A stretch of 64,000 nt of DNA from Desulfobacter hydrogenophilus (GCF_004319545.1 NZ_CP036313.1:3412501-3476500); one strand, 5' to 3'; counted from the stretch's first letter, positions 36,177 through 45,832 are shown. The notes: a model not told the origin generated them from the sequence alone. Translations and numbers: made by a program.

Positions 36177-37815
36177 ATTTTGCAGAATCAATAAAACCGT
36201 ATATTTTTTCTATGGCCTTTAATCCCCAGGCCGGTTTCCCGGACAGGGTCGCGACACCTTCGCGGTTGAGGCGATCCGTTGTTTGCTGAACGGTAAGGTC
36301 TTGTTCCTTTAATTCAATAATGATTTTCATGACGGCAGCCTTGTATTTTTTTATATCCTGATCCGGCGAAATATCCGGTTTTATTAAGGGCGTTTCCGTA
36401 AGACGATCCGTGGGATCTCCAAAATTGTCTTTTTTGCCAGAGGTTGTGGCGGCTGATGTTTGGCTGTTGTCTGCTTTATTTATCAGCGCAGACAGGTTAT
36501 CCATTCCAGGAGGGGCATCAACTGACTGCTCAGCCGGGTCTTGTCTTTCCTGGTTTGAACTATCTGCATCCGATACCAGGGACCAAAGATCATCAGCCTG
36601 GATGTCAACTTCAGGCGTAACCTGCCCTGATTTTTCCCCTGATTTTTCCCCTGATTTTTCCCCTGAGTCATCCACAAGACTGAACAGATCATCCATCGTC
36701 TCCTTGGACTGTGCAGGTTTTTCAATCAGAGTGGATAGATCGTCTAAATCCGCAACGGCCTTTTCACCGGCAGATTCAATACGCTTGGATAGATCATCTA
36801 TATTTTCATCAAAGTCCTGGGGGACATCGAGATCCATATCCACAAGGCTGAACAGATCATCTACATCGTCATCTTTATTATCCGCTTTATTCTCAAGGAA
36901 ATTAGACGAAGACAAATCAGAATCAACCAACTTTGACAAATCATCCATATCATTTGATAGATTTTTTATATCCGGTGTTGACGGCGCTTCTTCCAGCAAG
37001 CTTTCAAGGTCGCCAAGGTCGCTGTATGGATCTGATACAGAGTTTATCAATGAGGATAGATCATCAATATCTTCAGATGTCAGTGCTGTTTCATTGATTA
37101 GCAAGGATAAGTCATCCATGTTGGAAGAACCGATGTCACCAAGATCCTTGTGGTCCTGATACTCGAATGGATCTTCCATGGGGACTGGATTCTCAAGCAG
37201 ATCTTCTTTTTCATCAAAATTGGTATCTAAAAGGCTTTCGTCAAGCCCGGATGATTCTTCCAGGGCCAGGGTTTCCACAGCACGGCCGGCAATTTTCATG
37301 GCCTCTGGAGTCTTGCCGTGTCGCTGATTCATCTCCTGCAATGCCTGGGCAATATTTATCATTGCATCGGCTTTTTTCTCTTCAGCGGCAGCACGTTTTT
37401 CCATTGCATCGGCTTTTCTTTCTTCTACCCGGACAAGTGATTCCTGGGCTAAAGCAATACGGTTCTGTTTTTCGATATATGCCTGGAACATATCCTTGAA
37501 CATAGATACAGACTCTATACCTACTGGGATTTCCCCTTGGTTCCCGGCAGGATGTTGTACGCTTGTTGTGGCTTTAAGCATTTTTGCTTCCTGTGCAAAG
37601 GACGTTTCAATCTGCTCGGGCAGCATACCTGTATCCAGAAACTTTTTGATTTTTAAAAGGGTGGCAACCGACTGTTTTGTGTAATATGTTTCATTGTTGA
37701 CAAGTTGTGTGGTAAGCCAAGGGCGGAATCGATGTAAAATAAACTTTAAAGTGGCTTTACCCATATTCAGTTTATCTATTAGATCTTCAATGGTCAACAG
37801 CGTTGAATGGGTCAT
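36175..37815 (-). CDS. Large acidic protein with MerR-like start and repeated DDLSxLI motif
   Basis: The product has 546 residues from the ATG at 37815, which has AGGGAAATA before it; an upstream ATG at 37827 is in frame. Residues 1-60 (LLTIEDLIDKLNMGKATLKFIL, then YYTKQSVATLLKIKKFLDTG) look like a MerR-type winged helix. Residues 105-165 are a charged coiled coil. From about 230 to 470 a short motif, D-D-L-S-x-L-[IV], recurs about ten times in an acidic, disordered background, including three GEKS repeats. The end (KKYKAAVMKIIIELKEQDLTV to KIYGFIDSAK) looks folded. I do not know the family. Confidence 0.75.
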   Translation of the reverse strand: MTHSTLLTIEDLIDKLNMGKATLKFILHRFRPWLTTQLVNNETYYTKQSVATLLKIKKFLDTGMLPEQIETSFAQEAKMLKATTSVQHPAGNQGEIPVGIESVSMFKDMFQAYIEKQNRIALAQESLVRVEERKADAMEKRAAAEEKKADAMINIAQALQEMNQRHGKTPEAMKIAGRAVETLALEESSGLDESLLDTNFDEKEDLLENPVPMEDPFEYQDHKDLGDIGSSNMDDLSLLINETALTSEDIDDLSSLINSVSDPYSDLGDLESLLEEAPSTPDIKNLSNDMDDLSKLVDSDLSSSNFLENKADNKDDDVDDLFSLVDMDLDVPQDFDENIDDLSKRIESAGEKAVADLDDLSTLIEKPAQSKETMDDLFSLVDDSGEKSGEKSGEKSGQVTPEVDIQADDLWSLVSDADSSNQERQDPAEQSVDAPPGMDNLSALINKADNSQTSAATTSGKKDNFGDPTDRLTETPLIKPDISPDQDIKKYKAAVMKIIIELKEQDLTVQQTTDRLNREGVATLSGKPAWGLKAIEKIYGFIDSAK

Positions 37816-37924
37816 TATTTCCCTCATTTGCGACAGTTGATTAAGTTTATCTTTATATTGTTATCATAAAATCGATGAGACCAAAAGCGTTTATAGCAAA
37901 GGCGAATTAAGGGAACGATAGTAT

Positions 37925-37953
37925 TTGACACCTTTTTTTTCGCTTGATATATT
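37925..37953 (+). promoter_or_regulatory. Candidate sigma-70 promoter for the prkA operon
   Basis: TTGACA at 37925-37930 and TATATT at 37948-37953 are separated by 17 bases. It lies in the gap between the divergent repeat-motif gene and prkA, about 195 bases before the prkA start. Confidence 0.55.
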
Positions 37954-38146
37954 TTTTCTAAGTAAATTCTGTTTTAAAATATTAAAAAGCGCAAATTTTC
38001 AAACTTGACTAAAACGTTTGCACTATATTTTTATTTTCCGGAACGCTAATGTTCATTTAACCTATTCGCCCGGAAAAGAAGAATTCAACTAATTCCAACC
38101 AAAGATTTGGCAGCACTTGCCGCCTTTGCTGCCCATGGAGGGTAAA

Positions 38147-40210
38147 ATGGCCACTACAACAGATCCTAAGAGCTTTAACCATCACGTCGAAGCCGTTAAA
38201 AAGGGAACCCGGATGTTTGAGGATGCATTCCAGGGGGTCTCCCGTATGATTTTGGACGCCGGTATCCGCAAGGTCACGGTCAAGGGCAAGACCACCTACC
38301 AGTTTGACCTGTTCAACGGAGGCAAAAGGCATCTGGTGGGCATGTATGACGAAATCAATTCCTTTGTCTCTTTTGTCAAGGATGCCTCCGAGGGTGGGTC
38401 TTCCAGGGAAATGGCTTTTGTCCTGGTGGGCGAGCCGGGGAATGGAAAAACTTTTTTCGTTGACTACCTGTGTGCCCGGTACCGGGAGTTTTTATCTATC
38501 CCAAAGAACATGAAATATACGTTTCGCTTCAAGAATCTTGACCGGTTGGGTGGATATGGGAAAATTAGTGTCATTGAGTCCCAGACCTATGAGGATCCCA
38601 TGATTCTTGCGATGAGCTTTAAGGGAAGCAAAGATGCCTCCATGAGTTATCTTTCCAAAACATTCAAATTCAAGGGTAAGGAGATAGAAAGCCTTTATGA
38701 AAAGTATCGTCCTTTAGGTGCTTGTTCAGCCTACATTTGGAATCAGATTCGGGAATATTGTGATAATAACTCTGATCAAATGATGGAATTCATCGAAATT
38801 GTCCCGGTACCGTTGATAGAAAGTCTTGGCACGATTACCGGTAAATATCCGGCCAAAGATAAGATCACCTCTTCGGCCGTGGATCTTATGGGGGAAGAGT
38901 CCATCCAGCGTCTGCTGCATATTCCGGATTCCAACAACCCCTACCGGTTTGATCTGCGCCGGGGTGCTTTGGCCCGGGTAGCCGGTGGCGGCATCCATTT
39001 TGCCGACGAAATTTACAAAAACAAAAAGGATCTGGTGCAGGTGTATCTTGGTGTGATCCAGAACCGTACGATTGAACTGGATGGTTTTAAATGGCCCATT
39101 GACACCCTGATTATCGCCACCTCAAATAATTCCGAGTTTAACACCTTTTTGATGGAACGTGAGGAAGCACCCATTGTTGACCGGTGCCGGATTTGCTATG
39201 TGGCCCATAATACGGATTATAAACTTCAGAAAACGTTGACCGAATATGCCATCGGTACAGATGTCAAGCGTTCCCTTGACCAGGAAGTGCTTCACCAGGA
39301 TCCAAATTTGAACTATGCCGCATCCGTTGCTGTGGTGCTGACCCGTCTACCCCGGTCCGACAAACTCACCCCGGTTGAAATTATGAAGCTTGCCGCAGGG
39401 GAAGTGGCTGGTGAAAAAAGCCTTAAAACCCTGGCCGAGCTCATTGATCAGCTCAACCAGGATACGGATATAACCAAACGCTTCGGCCAGAAAGGCTTGG
39501 GTCAGAGAAATCTTGGCCGGGCCGTACAGCTTCTTCTGGAATCATCTGAAACCAATGAAGGAAAGTGCATGTTTGCCCTAGATATTTTTAACGCACTGGA
39601 ACGGGTGGTACTTGATTATGTTCATGAACCTGCTGACCGGGCCAAGTTCATGGAGGATTTAAAAATCGCAAAGGGCCTTTATCGGGAACGCATTATGACA
39701 GAAATGTTTAATGCATATATGGACGAACCGTTGGCCATCAAAAAGGATGTACTCAACTATGTAAATATGATCATTGGTGTGGATGCCGAGCACCTTGGAC
39801 CTGATATGATGTGGAAGTACAAGGACCCCCAGACAGGCGAGCTTCGGGCCCTTAAAATTGATGAGCGATATATTAAAAACGTTGAGGAACGCCTGGGTCT
39901 TAAAACCGAAGAACAGCGGGCCTCCTTTAGAAATTCCATTAGAAAAATATATGGTCAGAAGCTGTCTGTGGATGCCAACTATGACTTCATGGACAACCTG
40001 GAATTGGTTAAAGCCATCACCGATGTCCGGCTTAAATCCGATATTGCCGGTGCTGGCTCTTTAATTGGAGCGCTGGCCAACCGGACCAACGAAGAAAATC
40101 AGAAACTGTATGACAGAATGATTTATACCATGGATCAGAAGCTTGGATATTGCCCTACTTGTGCCCAGAAAACCATAGAGTATTTCTGCAGCCAGGAAGA
40201 TGACAATTAG
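38147..40210 (+). CDS. prkA: PrkA-family serine protein kinase/AAA ATPase
   Basis: The start at ATG 38147 follows GGAGGG. The 687-residue product is typical of PrkA (YeaG): an AAA-like core with Walker A GEPGNGKT at about residues 95-102, an ARVAGGGIHFADEIYKNK Walker B region, TLIIATSNNSEFNTFL and a helical C-terminal domain. A short CPTCAQKTIEYFC at the very end may bind a metal. PrkA acts with a DUF444 protein and SpoVR in nutrient-stress responses in other bacteria; the same partners follow here. Kinase activity is inferred from the family. Confidence 0.93.
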   Translation: MATTTDPKSFNHHVEAVKKGTRMFEDAFQGVSRMILDAGIRKVTVKGKTTYQFDLFNGGKRHLVGMYDEINSFVSFVKDASEGGSSREMAFVLVGEPGNGKTFFVDYLCARYREFLSIPKNMKYTFRFKNLDRLGGYGKISVIESQTYEDPMILAMSFKGSKDASMSYLSKTFKFKGKEIESLYEKYRPLGACSAYIWNQIREYCDNNSDQMMEFIEIVPVPLIESLGTITGKYPAKDKITSSAVDLMGEESIQRLLHIPDSNNPYRFDLRRGALARVAGGGIHFADEIYKNKKDLVQVYLGVIQNRTIELDGFKWPIDTLIIATSNNSEFNTFLMEREEAPIVDRCRICYVAHNTDYKLQKTLTEYAIGTDVKRSLDQEVLHQDPNLNYAASVAVVLTRLPRSDKLTPVEIMKLAAGEVAGEKSLKTLAELIDQLNQDTDITKRFGQKGLGQRNLGRAVQLLLESSETNEGKCMFALDIFNALERVVLDYVHEPADRAKFMEDLKIAKGLYRERIMTEMFNAYMDEPLAIKKDVLNYVNMIIGVDAEHLGPDMMWKYKDPQTGELRALKIDERYIKNVEERLGLKTEEQRASFRNSIRKIYGQKLSVDANYDFMDNLELVKAITDVRLKSDIAGAGSLIGALANRTNEENQKLYDRMIYTMDQKLGYCPTCAQKTIEYFCSQEDDN

Positions 40211-40348
40211 TGTAGATCCAGAAATAGTCTTTTTGCCCAATTGTGAGCGAAGTTTTTTTCTAACCTGCGTTGGATGAAAATTTTTATTTCTGGATAGGCA
40301 CTATGTAACGGCTCACAAGATACACCACACACAGCAAAGGGGAAGCGT

Positions 40349-41515
40349 ATGATAACCCTTGATGAATTATTGGAACGCGATCGCCAGCGGGAAGAAGACG
40401 GATTCAAGCGTAAGATTCGTATAGGCCGCATTGTTAAACCAGGTACCGGGAGCAAGGAAAAAATTATTGTCGTTCCCACCACCGTGGAAGAAAAGTTTAT
40501 CCACGAGGAACCTTCCTTTGACCCGCAGACCGGAGAGGGAGAACCTTCCAGCGGTACCGGAGAAGGAGAAGAAGGCGATATCATCGGCGAACAACCGGTG
40601 CGCCCGGATGAAGGAGAAGGCGAGGGTGCCGGAGAAGGAGAAGGAGAAGGTCAGGGGGGCGAACATGAGTTCGAGTCCAGTGCCTACGAATTAGGCAAGG
40701 TATTGTCCCAGGACTTCCAGCTCCCCAACCTCCAGGATAAAGGCAAAAGGCGGGCACTATCCCGCTATACCTATGACCTGACAGATAAACATCGGGGTAT
40801 GGGCCAGATCCTGGATAAAAAAGCAACTTTAAAAGAGATTGTCCAGACCAATATTGCCCTCGGCACAATTCCGGATGTCAGCGACATAGATCCGAGCCGG
40901 TTTATTATTTCCCCCCGGGATCTTGTTTACAGGATTTTGTCCAGGGAGAAAGAATATGAATCCCAGGCCATGATCTTTTTCCTAAGAGATTATTCCGGTT
41001 CCATGGGCGGCAAGGTGACCGAGGCGGTAGTTTCCCAGCATGTGATGCTTTATTCGTGGCTGCTGTATCAATATGACAGACAGGTGGAAACCCGTTTTAT
41101 TCTCCATGACACCCAGGCAAAGGAAGTTGAGGATTTTTATAAATACCACTCTTATAAGGTAGCCGGGGGAACCAAGGTATATACCGCTTTTGAGATGGTG
41201 AATCAAATCGTTGAGCAGGAGAGCCTGGATAGAGACTACAATATCTATGTTTTTCATGGGACCGATGGCGATGACTGGGATAAAGATGGCGTCAACACCC
41301 TAGAACAAATGGAAAAAATGATGCGCTATGCTGCCCGGATAGGCATCTCCATTGTAGAGCATTCCTATGTAGGAACAGGACAGACCGAAGTTGAAAAATA
41401 CCTAAGAAAATCCGGAATACTTGAAAAACATAAGGAGCACATCAAGCTGGATGTTATGAATGAAAATGTGGATGATACCAGAATTATTCAGGGAATTAAA
41501 AATCTGATTTCCTGA
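40349..41515 (+). CDS. DUF444 (YeaH/YhbH-like) protein
   Basis: The product has 388 residues. It starts with LDELLERDRQREEDGFKRKIRIGRI, then a Gly/Glu-rich low-complexity stretch of about 50 residues (residues 55-105). The C-terminal half has FFLRDYSGSMGGKVTEAVV, a von Willebrand A-type metal site (DxSxS), and QYDRQVETRFILHDTQAKEV. This is the usual partner of PrkA (YeaG-YeaH in E. coli). GGGGAA lies just before the ATG. A repeat element starts right after the stop codon. Confidence 0.93.
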   Translation: MITLDELLERDRQREEDGFKRKIRIGRIVKPGTGSKEKIIVVPTTVEEKFIHEEPSFDPQTGEGEPSSGTGEGEEGDIIGEQPVRPDEGEGEGAGEGEGEGQGGEHEFESSAYELGKVLSQDFQLPNLQDKGKRRALSRYTYDLTDKHRGMGQILDKKATLKEIVQTNIALGTIPDVSDIDPSRFIISPRDLVYRILSREKEYESQAMIFFLRDYSGSMGGKVTEAVVSQHVMLYSWLLYQYDRQVETRFILHDTQAKEVEDFYKYHSYKVAGGTKVYTAFEMVNQIVEQESLDRDYNIYVFHGTDGDDWDKDGVNTLEQMEKMMRYAARIGISIVEHSYVGTGQTEVEKYLRKSGILEKHKEHIKLDVMNENVDDTRIIQGIKNLIS

Positions 41516-41516
41516 T

Positions 41517-41610
41517 AACAGCCATGGGCTTACTTGGTTTTTCCCCGTGGTGCAGCCCACAACGAAAGTGGAAAGATCTATGTAGGTTACACAGACTTTC
41601 TTATAAAAAA
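41517..41610 (+). repeat. Two-hairpin repeat directly after the DUF444 gene
   Basis: About 94 bases starting AACAGCCATGGGCT and ending ACACAGACTTTCTTATA. Near-identical copies lie at 56020-56113 and 56113-56209. It can form two stems: TGGGCT with AGCCCA, and GAAAGATCT with AGACTTTC. The gene's TGA stop (41513-41515) abuts the element. Confidence 0.85.
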
Positions 41611-41648
41611 AATTAAAGTGCCGGATAAAACAAGAAAGGCAGGGCCCA

Positions 41649-43313
41649 ATGGAACTTGTCAGTCAGCATGTTAAAAAAATTATGGAAGAATGCAAGGTCA
41701 GAGCCAGGAATGAAGGCCTGAAATTTGATGATGAAACCCTTGAATATATCGTTACCAACCGGGACATGATTGAACTGTCACCCAAGATCATGATTCCCAC
41801 CCTGTATGATTACTGGGTTCATGATGTAAGGGTTTTGTCAGGCAAAGGCATGTATGAAGCCTATCCTTCCAATCCTTATGAAACGGTTATCAATACCCGG
41901 CCGGCCATTTCCTACTATAACGATAATAACCCGGACTGGCTCAATGTTATGATTTTTTATCATGTGCTGGCCCATATTGATTTTTTTCAGAACAATTTGT
42001 TTTATGTAAATACCTGGGACGTTGATCTTACCGGTCAGGCTCTGGCTGATAAGCGTTTGATCTCTCAACTCAGAAGTGAAAAGGGCAGACGGTGGGTGGA
42101 CTATATAATTGAGTTTTCCAGGGGTATGGACAATCTGGTGGGTTATCACAAGGCCCTGGACAGTATGTTGAGAACCCGGAATCAGCCTGCTGTCAGATTA
42201 TCCAGACAGGATTATTATTTTGATGTTTTTTTGCAGAAAATAAAGCAGGTGTCCCACAATACTTACTTAAAAGAAATAGAAAGGTTCAATGCATGTAAAA
42301 AGAACATTGCCAAATTTTTTGAACCGGTTCATTCCCAGTACCCGGAGTTCGAGCAGATGTATAAAAAAGTGAAAAAGAACAAGGAAAAGCCGGCTCTGGA
42401 CATCATGGAGTATATTATCAAGCATTCGCCGTTTTTACGGGCCGAGGAAAATCAGTGGATGAAATCCGTGATCCAGATCGTGCGCGATACGTCATTGTAC
42501 TTCCAGCCCCAGATTCGCACAAAGATTATGAATGAAGGCTGGGCCAGTTACTGGCACGAATATCTGTTCATGAAGGATGAACGTATCCGTGGGCATGAAA
42601 CGGATTTTGCAAAGGTGAATGCCACGGTAACCGCCCTGCCCAAGATCGGACTCAACCCTTACGCCTTAGGTCTGCGCCTGTTTGAACATATCGAAGATAT
42701 GCAGAACAGGGGATGCTATTCCCTTGAGTATTTCCGCCTGAAAGATGAGAGGAACAGGCAACATTTTGATAAAGGAAACAAAAACGGCCATGATTTTATT
42801 TTTAAAGTCAGGGAGAATATGAATGATTTTACCTTTATCAACAAATTTGTGGACCAGGAATTTATAGACCATTACAAGCTATTTGTTACCGGCAAGCGAT
42901 TTAATAGCGAACGCATGACCTGGCAATACTATATTAAATCCAAGAAAGCCGACGATTATAAAAATATGGTTATCGACACCCTGTATCATCCACCGATGAT
43001 ATATGTTGATGAGGAAAAGACCCAAAGCGGTGCGCTTTACCTAATCCATGAATTTGAAAATAAGCCCCTTAAAGCAGATTTTATTGAAAATACAATGATC
43101 GGTATTGAATTTATATGGGGGGGCCCTGTGTACCTTGAAACCAGCATACCCGTTGGAAAAGAACAGGAAACGGTCTCTCCGACTCATTTCTTGGATCCGT
43201 CTGCAGGTGGTTCCGGAACACTGGCGGCCCCAGTTATACGTGAAAAAATTAAGTGGCAGCGGGTATGTTACATAATGGATAAACGGAAATTAAACAGACG
43301 GGAGGTGGCATGA
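41649..43313 (+). CDS. SpoVR-family protein
   Basis: The product has 554 residues with the SpoVR/YcgB pattern: the N-terminal part with VTNRDMIELSPKIMIPTLYDYWVHD and YYNDNNPDWLNVMIFYHVLAHIDF, and the middle part with NEGWASYWHEYLF. The C-terminal third is more divergent. SpoVR is tied to PrkA and DUF444 in many genomes and, in Bacillus, to the spore cortex. Its biochemical role is not known. It overlaps the second PrkA-like gene by four bases (ATGA). Confidence 0.92.
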   Translation: MELVSQHVKKIMEECKVRARNEGLKFDDETLEYIVTNRDMIELSPKIMIPTLYDYWVHDVRVLSGKGMYEAYPSNPYETVINTRPAISYYNDNNPDWLNVMIFYHVLAHIDFFQNNLFYVNTWDVDLTGQALADKRLISQLRSEKGRRWVDYIIEFSRGMDNLVGYHKALDSMLRTRNQPAVRLSRQDYYFDVFLQKIKQVSHNTYLKEIERFNACKKNIAKFFEPVHSQYPEFEQMYKKVKKNKEKPALDIMEYIIKHSPFLRAEENQWMKSVIQIVRDTSLYFQPQIRTKIMNEGWASYWHEYLFMKDERIRGHETDFAKVNATVTALPKIGLNPYALGLRLFEHIEDMQNRGCYSLEYFRLKDERNRQHFDKGNKNGHDFIFKVRENMNDFTFINKFVDQEFIDHYKLFVTGKRFNSERMTWQYYIKSKKADDYKNMVIDTLYHPPMIYVDEEKTQSGALYLIHEFENKPLKADFIENTMIGIEFIWGGPVYLETSIPVGKEQETVSPTHFLDPSAGGSGTLAAPVIREKIKWQRVCYIMDKRKLNRREVA

Positions 43314-45640
43314 CCATGGATACCAATACCAGTTCTGTGGATTCCGATGCAATTGGATCCGTAACCCAGGCTATGGATTTTTTAAACCGGAACATCCAGG
43401 ATTACCAACAGCATAAGCCCGTCTCTTTCCAGGAATTCTTGCAGCTTCTCAATGCCAATCCTTCCCGGATTTTAAGAAATATTTTTCAGTCATTTCATGA
43501 CATGATTAAAAGTCATGTGACTGAAATTGAAAATGATATAGATCATTCTGCCGTTACCAAATATGATACCGGTACGCTTTTTATGGAAGGTTCCGATACC
43601 CCGTATTTTCCGGATATGCTGTTTGCCAACCGGTTTATGAAACAGATGGATTATTTGCGTCACGGTAACCAGCAGAACAGGATTTATGTGTTTTACGGTC
43701 CCCACGGATGCGGGAAATCCACTTTTTTAAATAATCTTCTGGAAAAATTTGAGCAGTATGCCAATACCGAAGAGGGGTTGCGCTACGAAGTGGTATGGCG
43801 CCTGGATGTCAAAAAACTCAAAGGGCCTGAACCGTCTTTGATGCGCCTGTCTTCTTTTGAAAAATTGATTCAGTATATTGATAGTGATTCAATAGAAAGA
43901 AAGCCGGGGTCAGATCAAAAACAGGTCGATTTCGAAGGCCCGGAGCCTGAATTTATTGAGATCCCCTGCCTGTGCCATGACAACCCCTTTCTGGTGATAC
44001 CCAAAGAACAAAGACGCGCTGTTCTGGACGAATTGATCAAAAACGATGAATTTAAATGGAAGCTATTCACGGAAAAACAGTATGAATGGGTATTTAAAGA
44101 TGAGGTCTGCACTGTGTGCGCCTCCATTTACCAGAGCCTTTTGGAACGCCTAGACAAGCCGGCCAAGGTGTTTGATATGTTATATGCCAGACCCTATTAT
44201 TTTAACCGACGCCTTGGCAACGGAATATCCGTGTTTAACCCCGGGGACAGGCCGTTGCGTCGAAACGTTATTCTCAACCAGATGCTCCAGAGTCGAATTA
44301 ATGCGCTTTTTCAGGATTCCAACGTTATTAATTATATTTATTCCTCCTATGCAAAAATTCATAACGGTATCTATGCCCTTATGGATATTAAGTCGCACAA
44401 TGTCGAGCGCATGGTTGAGCTCCACAATATTATTTCAGAGGCCATTCACAAGGTAGAGAATGTAGAGGAACACGTGGAGGCGTTGTTTTTTGCCCTCATG
44501 AATCCCGAAGATAAGCAAAATCTTAAAGATTTCCCCTCTTTTGAAGACCGTATTCAGTATATAAATATCCCATACGTTCTTGATGTGACCACAGAAGTTA
44601 AAATTTATGTGAATATCTTTGGACGCCATATTGAAAGCAGTTTTCTGCCTATGGTGCTTGAAAATTTTGCAAGAATTATTATTTGCACCAGAATCGGAAA
44701 AAAATCTCTTGCCTTAGATCAATGGATAAAAGATCCGAAAAAGTACCTGAATTTTTGTGATGAGAGCCTGATCTTGTTGCTTATGGAAATTTTTAGAGGA
44801 AGTATTCCTAACTGGCTGGATGACGAGGACAAAAAGGCGCTTGACAAAAAGACGATGAAAAAAATTATTGTCGAGTCTGAAGAATATGGGAAACAGGGAT
44901 TGTCCGGTCGGGATTCCATTAAAATATTTGACCGGTTTTATTCGAAATTTGTTAAGGAAGACGGGCTCATCAACATGCTCGATTTATGTTCGTTTTTCAA
45001 TAAACTCGAAGAACCCATACGCCAGATGATTCCGCAGGGGTTTTTGTCTTCACTTTTAAGGATGTATGACTATTCCATTCTCCAGCAGGTCAAAGAGTGC
45101 CTTTATTATTACAATGAGGAGCAAATCGCAAAGGATATAAAAAATTATATTTCCGCTGTGACCAATGAAATCGGCTCTGTTGTGGACTGTATTTTTACCA
45201 AAGAAGAGATTCATGTTACCGAGGCATTTCTTGAAAGCCTTGAAATAAGACTTCTGTCTGAAAATGCCGATGCAGAACGGCGCCAGGGGATGCGTCTGGA
45301 TGTATTAAAGGAATATACAGGGCTTACGCTTTCCCACGAGATTATGATCGAAGGAAAGAGCATTGAACAGACCCGGCTGTTTAAAACCCTTCATGAACGA
45401 TATGTGCATAACTTAAAAAAACGGGTGTTGGAGCCTTTTATTGACAATGCAAATTTCAGACGGGCTATAAAGGATTTTGATACCGAAGATTTTAAAGCCC
45501 ATGATAAACGCATTAAACGCGATGTGAAATTTCTTATTTACAATTTAGTTAGTAAATTTGAGTATTCACAGCAGGGTGCCAATGAGATCTGTATTTATGT
45601 GATTGATAATAATTTAGCCAATAAATTTAAAGATACCTGA
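43310..45640 (+). CDS. Second, divergent PrkA-like AAA ATPase
   Basis: The 776-residue product has a Walker A, FYGPHGCGKSTFL, at residues 130-138 and a PrkA-like arrangement (RNVILNQMLQSRINALFQDSNVINYIY and then DRIQYINIPYVLDVTTEVKIYVNIFG). It differs from the first PrkA by a longer N-terminus (residues 1-110) and an inserted region with four Cys (C220, C222, C267, C270) that could bind zinc. It shares the operon with prkA, DUF444 and spoVR and overlaps spoVR by four bases. It probably forms a second ATPase arm of the same stress system. Confidence 0.8.
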   Translation: MTMDTNTSSVDSDAIGSVTQAMDFLNRNIQDYQQHKPVSFQEFLQLLNANPSRILRNIFQSFHDMIKSHVTEIENDIDHSAVTKYDTGTLFMEGSDTPYFPDMLFANRFMKQMDYLRHGNQQNRIYVFYGPHGCGKSTFLNNLLEKFEQYANTEEGLRYEVVWRLDVKKLKGPEPSLMRLSSFEKLIQYIDSDSIERKPGSDQKQVDFEGPEPEFIEIPCLCHDNPFLVIPKEQRRAVLDELIKNDEFKWKLFTEKQYEWVFKDEVCTVCASIYQSLLERLDKPAKVFDMLYARPYYFNRRLGNGISVFNPGDRPLRRNVILNQMLQSRINALFQDSNVINYIYSSYAKIHNGIYALMDIKSHNVERMVELHNIISEAIHKVENVEEHVEALFFALMNPEDKQNLKDFPSFEDRIQYINIPYVLDVTTEVKIYVNIFGRHIESSFLPMVLENFARIIICTRIGKKSLALDQWIKDPKKYLNFCDESLILLLMEIFRGSIPNWLDDEDKKALDKKTMKKIIVESEEYGKQGLSGRDSIKIFDRFYSKFVKEDGLINMLDLCSFFNKLEEPIRQMIPQGFLSSLLRMYDYSILQQVKECLYYYNEEQIAKDIKNYISAVTNEIGSVVDCIFTKEEIHVTEAFLESLEIRLLSENADAERRQGMRLDVLKEYTGLTLSHEIMIEGKSIEQTRLFKTLHERYVHNLKKRVLEPFIDNANFRRAIKDFDTEDFKAHDKRIKRDVKFLIYNLVSKFEYSQQGANEICIYVIDNNLANKFKDT

Positions 45641-45692
45641 TTGTCAGGCGGCGCGCGAACAATTAAATAAGTTGGGCAGAAATAACGCCGAA

Positions 45693-45774
45693 TTTTGGTT
45701 CATCTACAAGGCGCATTAAAGGTTGAATAGCAGTCCTATTGGACCTTTGATGCAACGAAGTAGATGGGCCAAAA
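45693..45774. repeat. Large imperfect inverted repeat between convergent genes
   Basis: The 31-base arm 45693-45723 (TTTTGGTTCATCTAC, then GCGCATTAAAGGT) pairs, with a few mismatches, with 45743-45774 (ACCTTTGATGC, then GTAGATGGGCCAAAA). It lies between the ends of the PrkA-like gene and the minus-strand exchanger, so it may stop transcription from both sides. Confidence 0.65.
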
Positions 45775-45797
45775 GGCAAGCTATTTGGTTCAAGTTG

Positions 45798-45813
45798 TTT
45801 AATCTGCGGTCCT
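45798..45813. repeat. 16-base repeat, copy 2
   Basis: TTTAATCTGCGGTCCT, identical to the copy at 23898-23913 and in the same setting, just beyond the stop codon of a minus-strand gene. Confidence 0.6.
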
Positions 45814-45832
45814 TAGTGTAATTTAGTGGTTA

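Noticed and set aside
36640..36680. Short tandem repeats in this gene as a CRISPR-like array
   Set aside because: They are in-frame GEKS codon repeats without spacers; no CRISPR array is present in the window.
36410..37159. A 249-codon plus-strand frame opposite the repeat-motif protein
   Set aside because: It is Ser/Arg/Asp-rich because it is the antisense of DDLS repeats; no ribosome-binding site or family match.
38111..38124. TTGGCAGCACTTGC as a sigma-54 promoter for prkA
   Set aside because: The GG and GC pairs are only 8 bases apart instead of 10, and it overlaps the ribosome-binding region.
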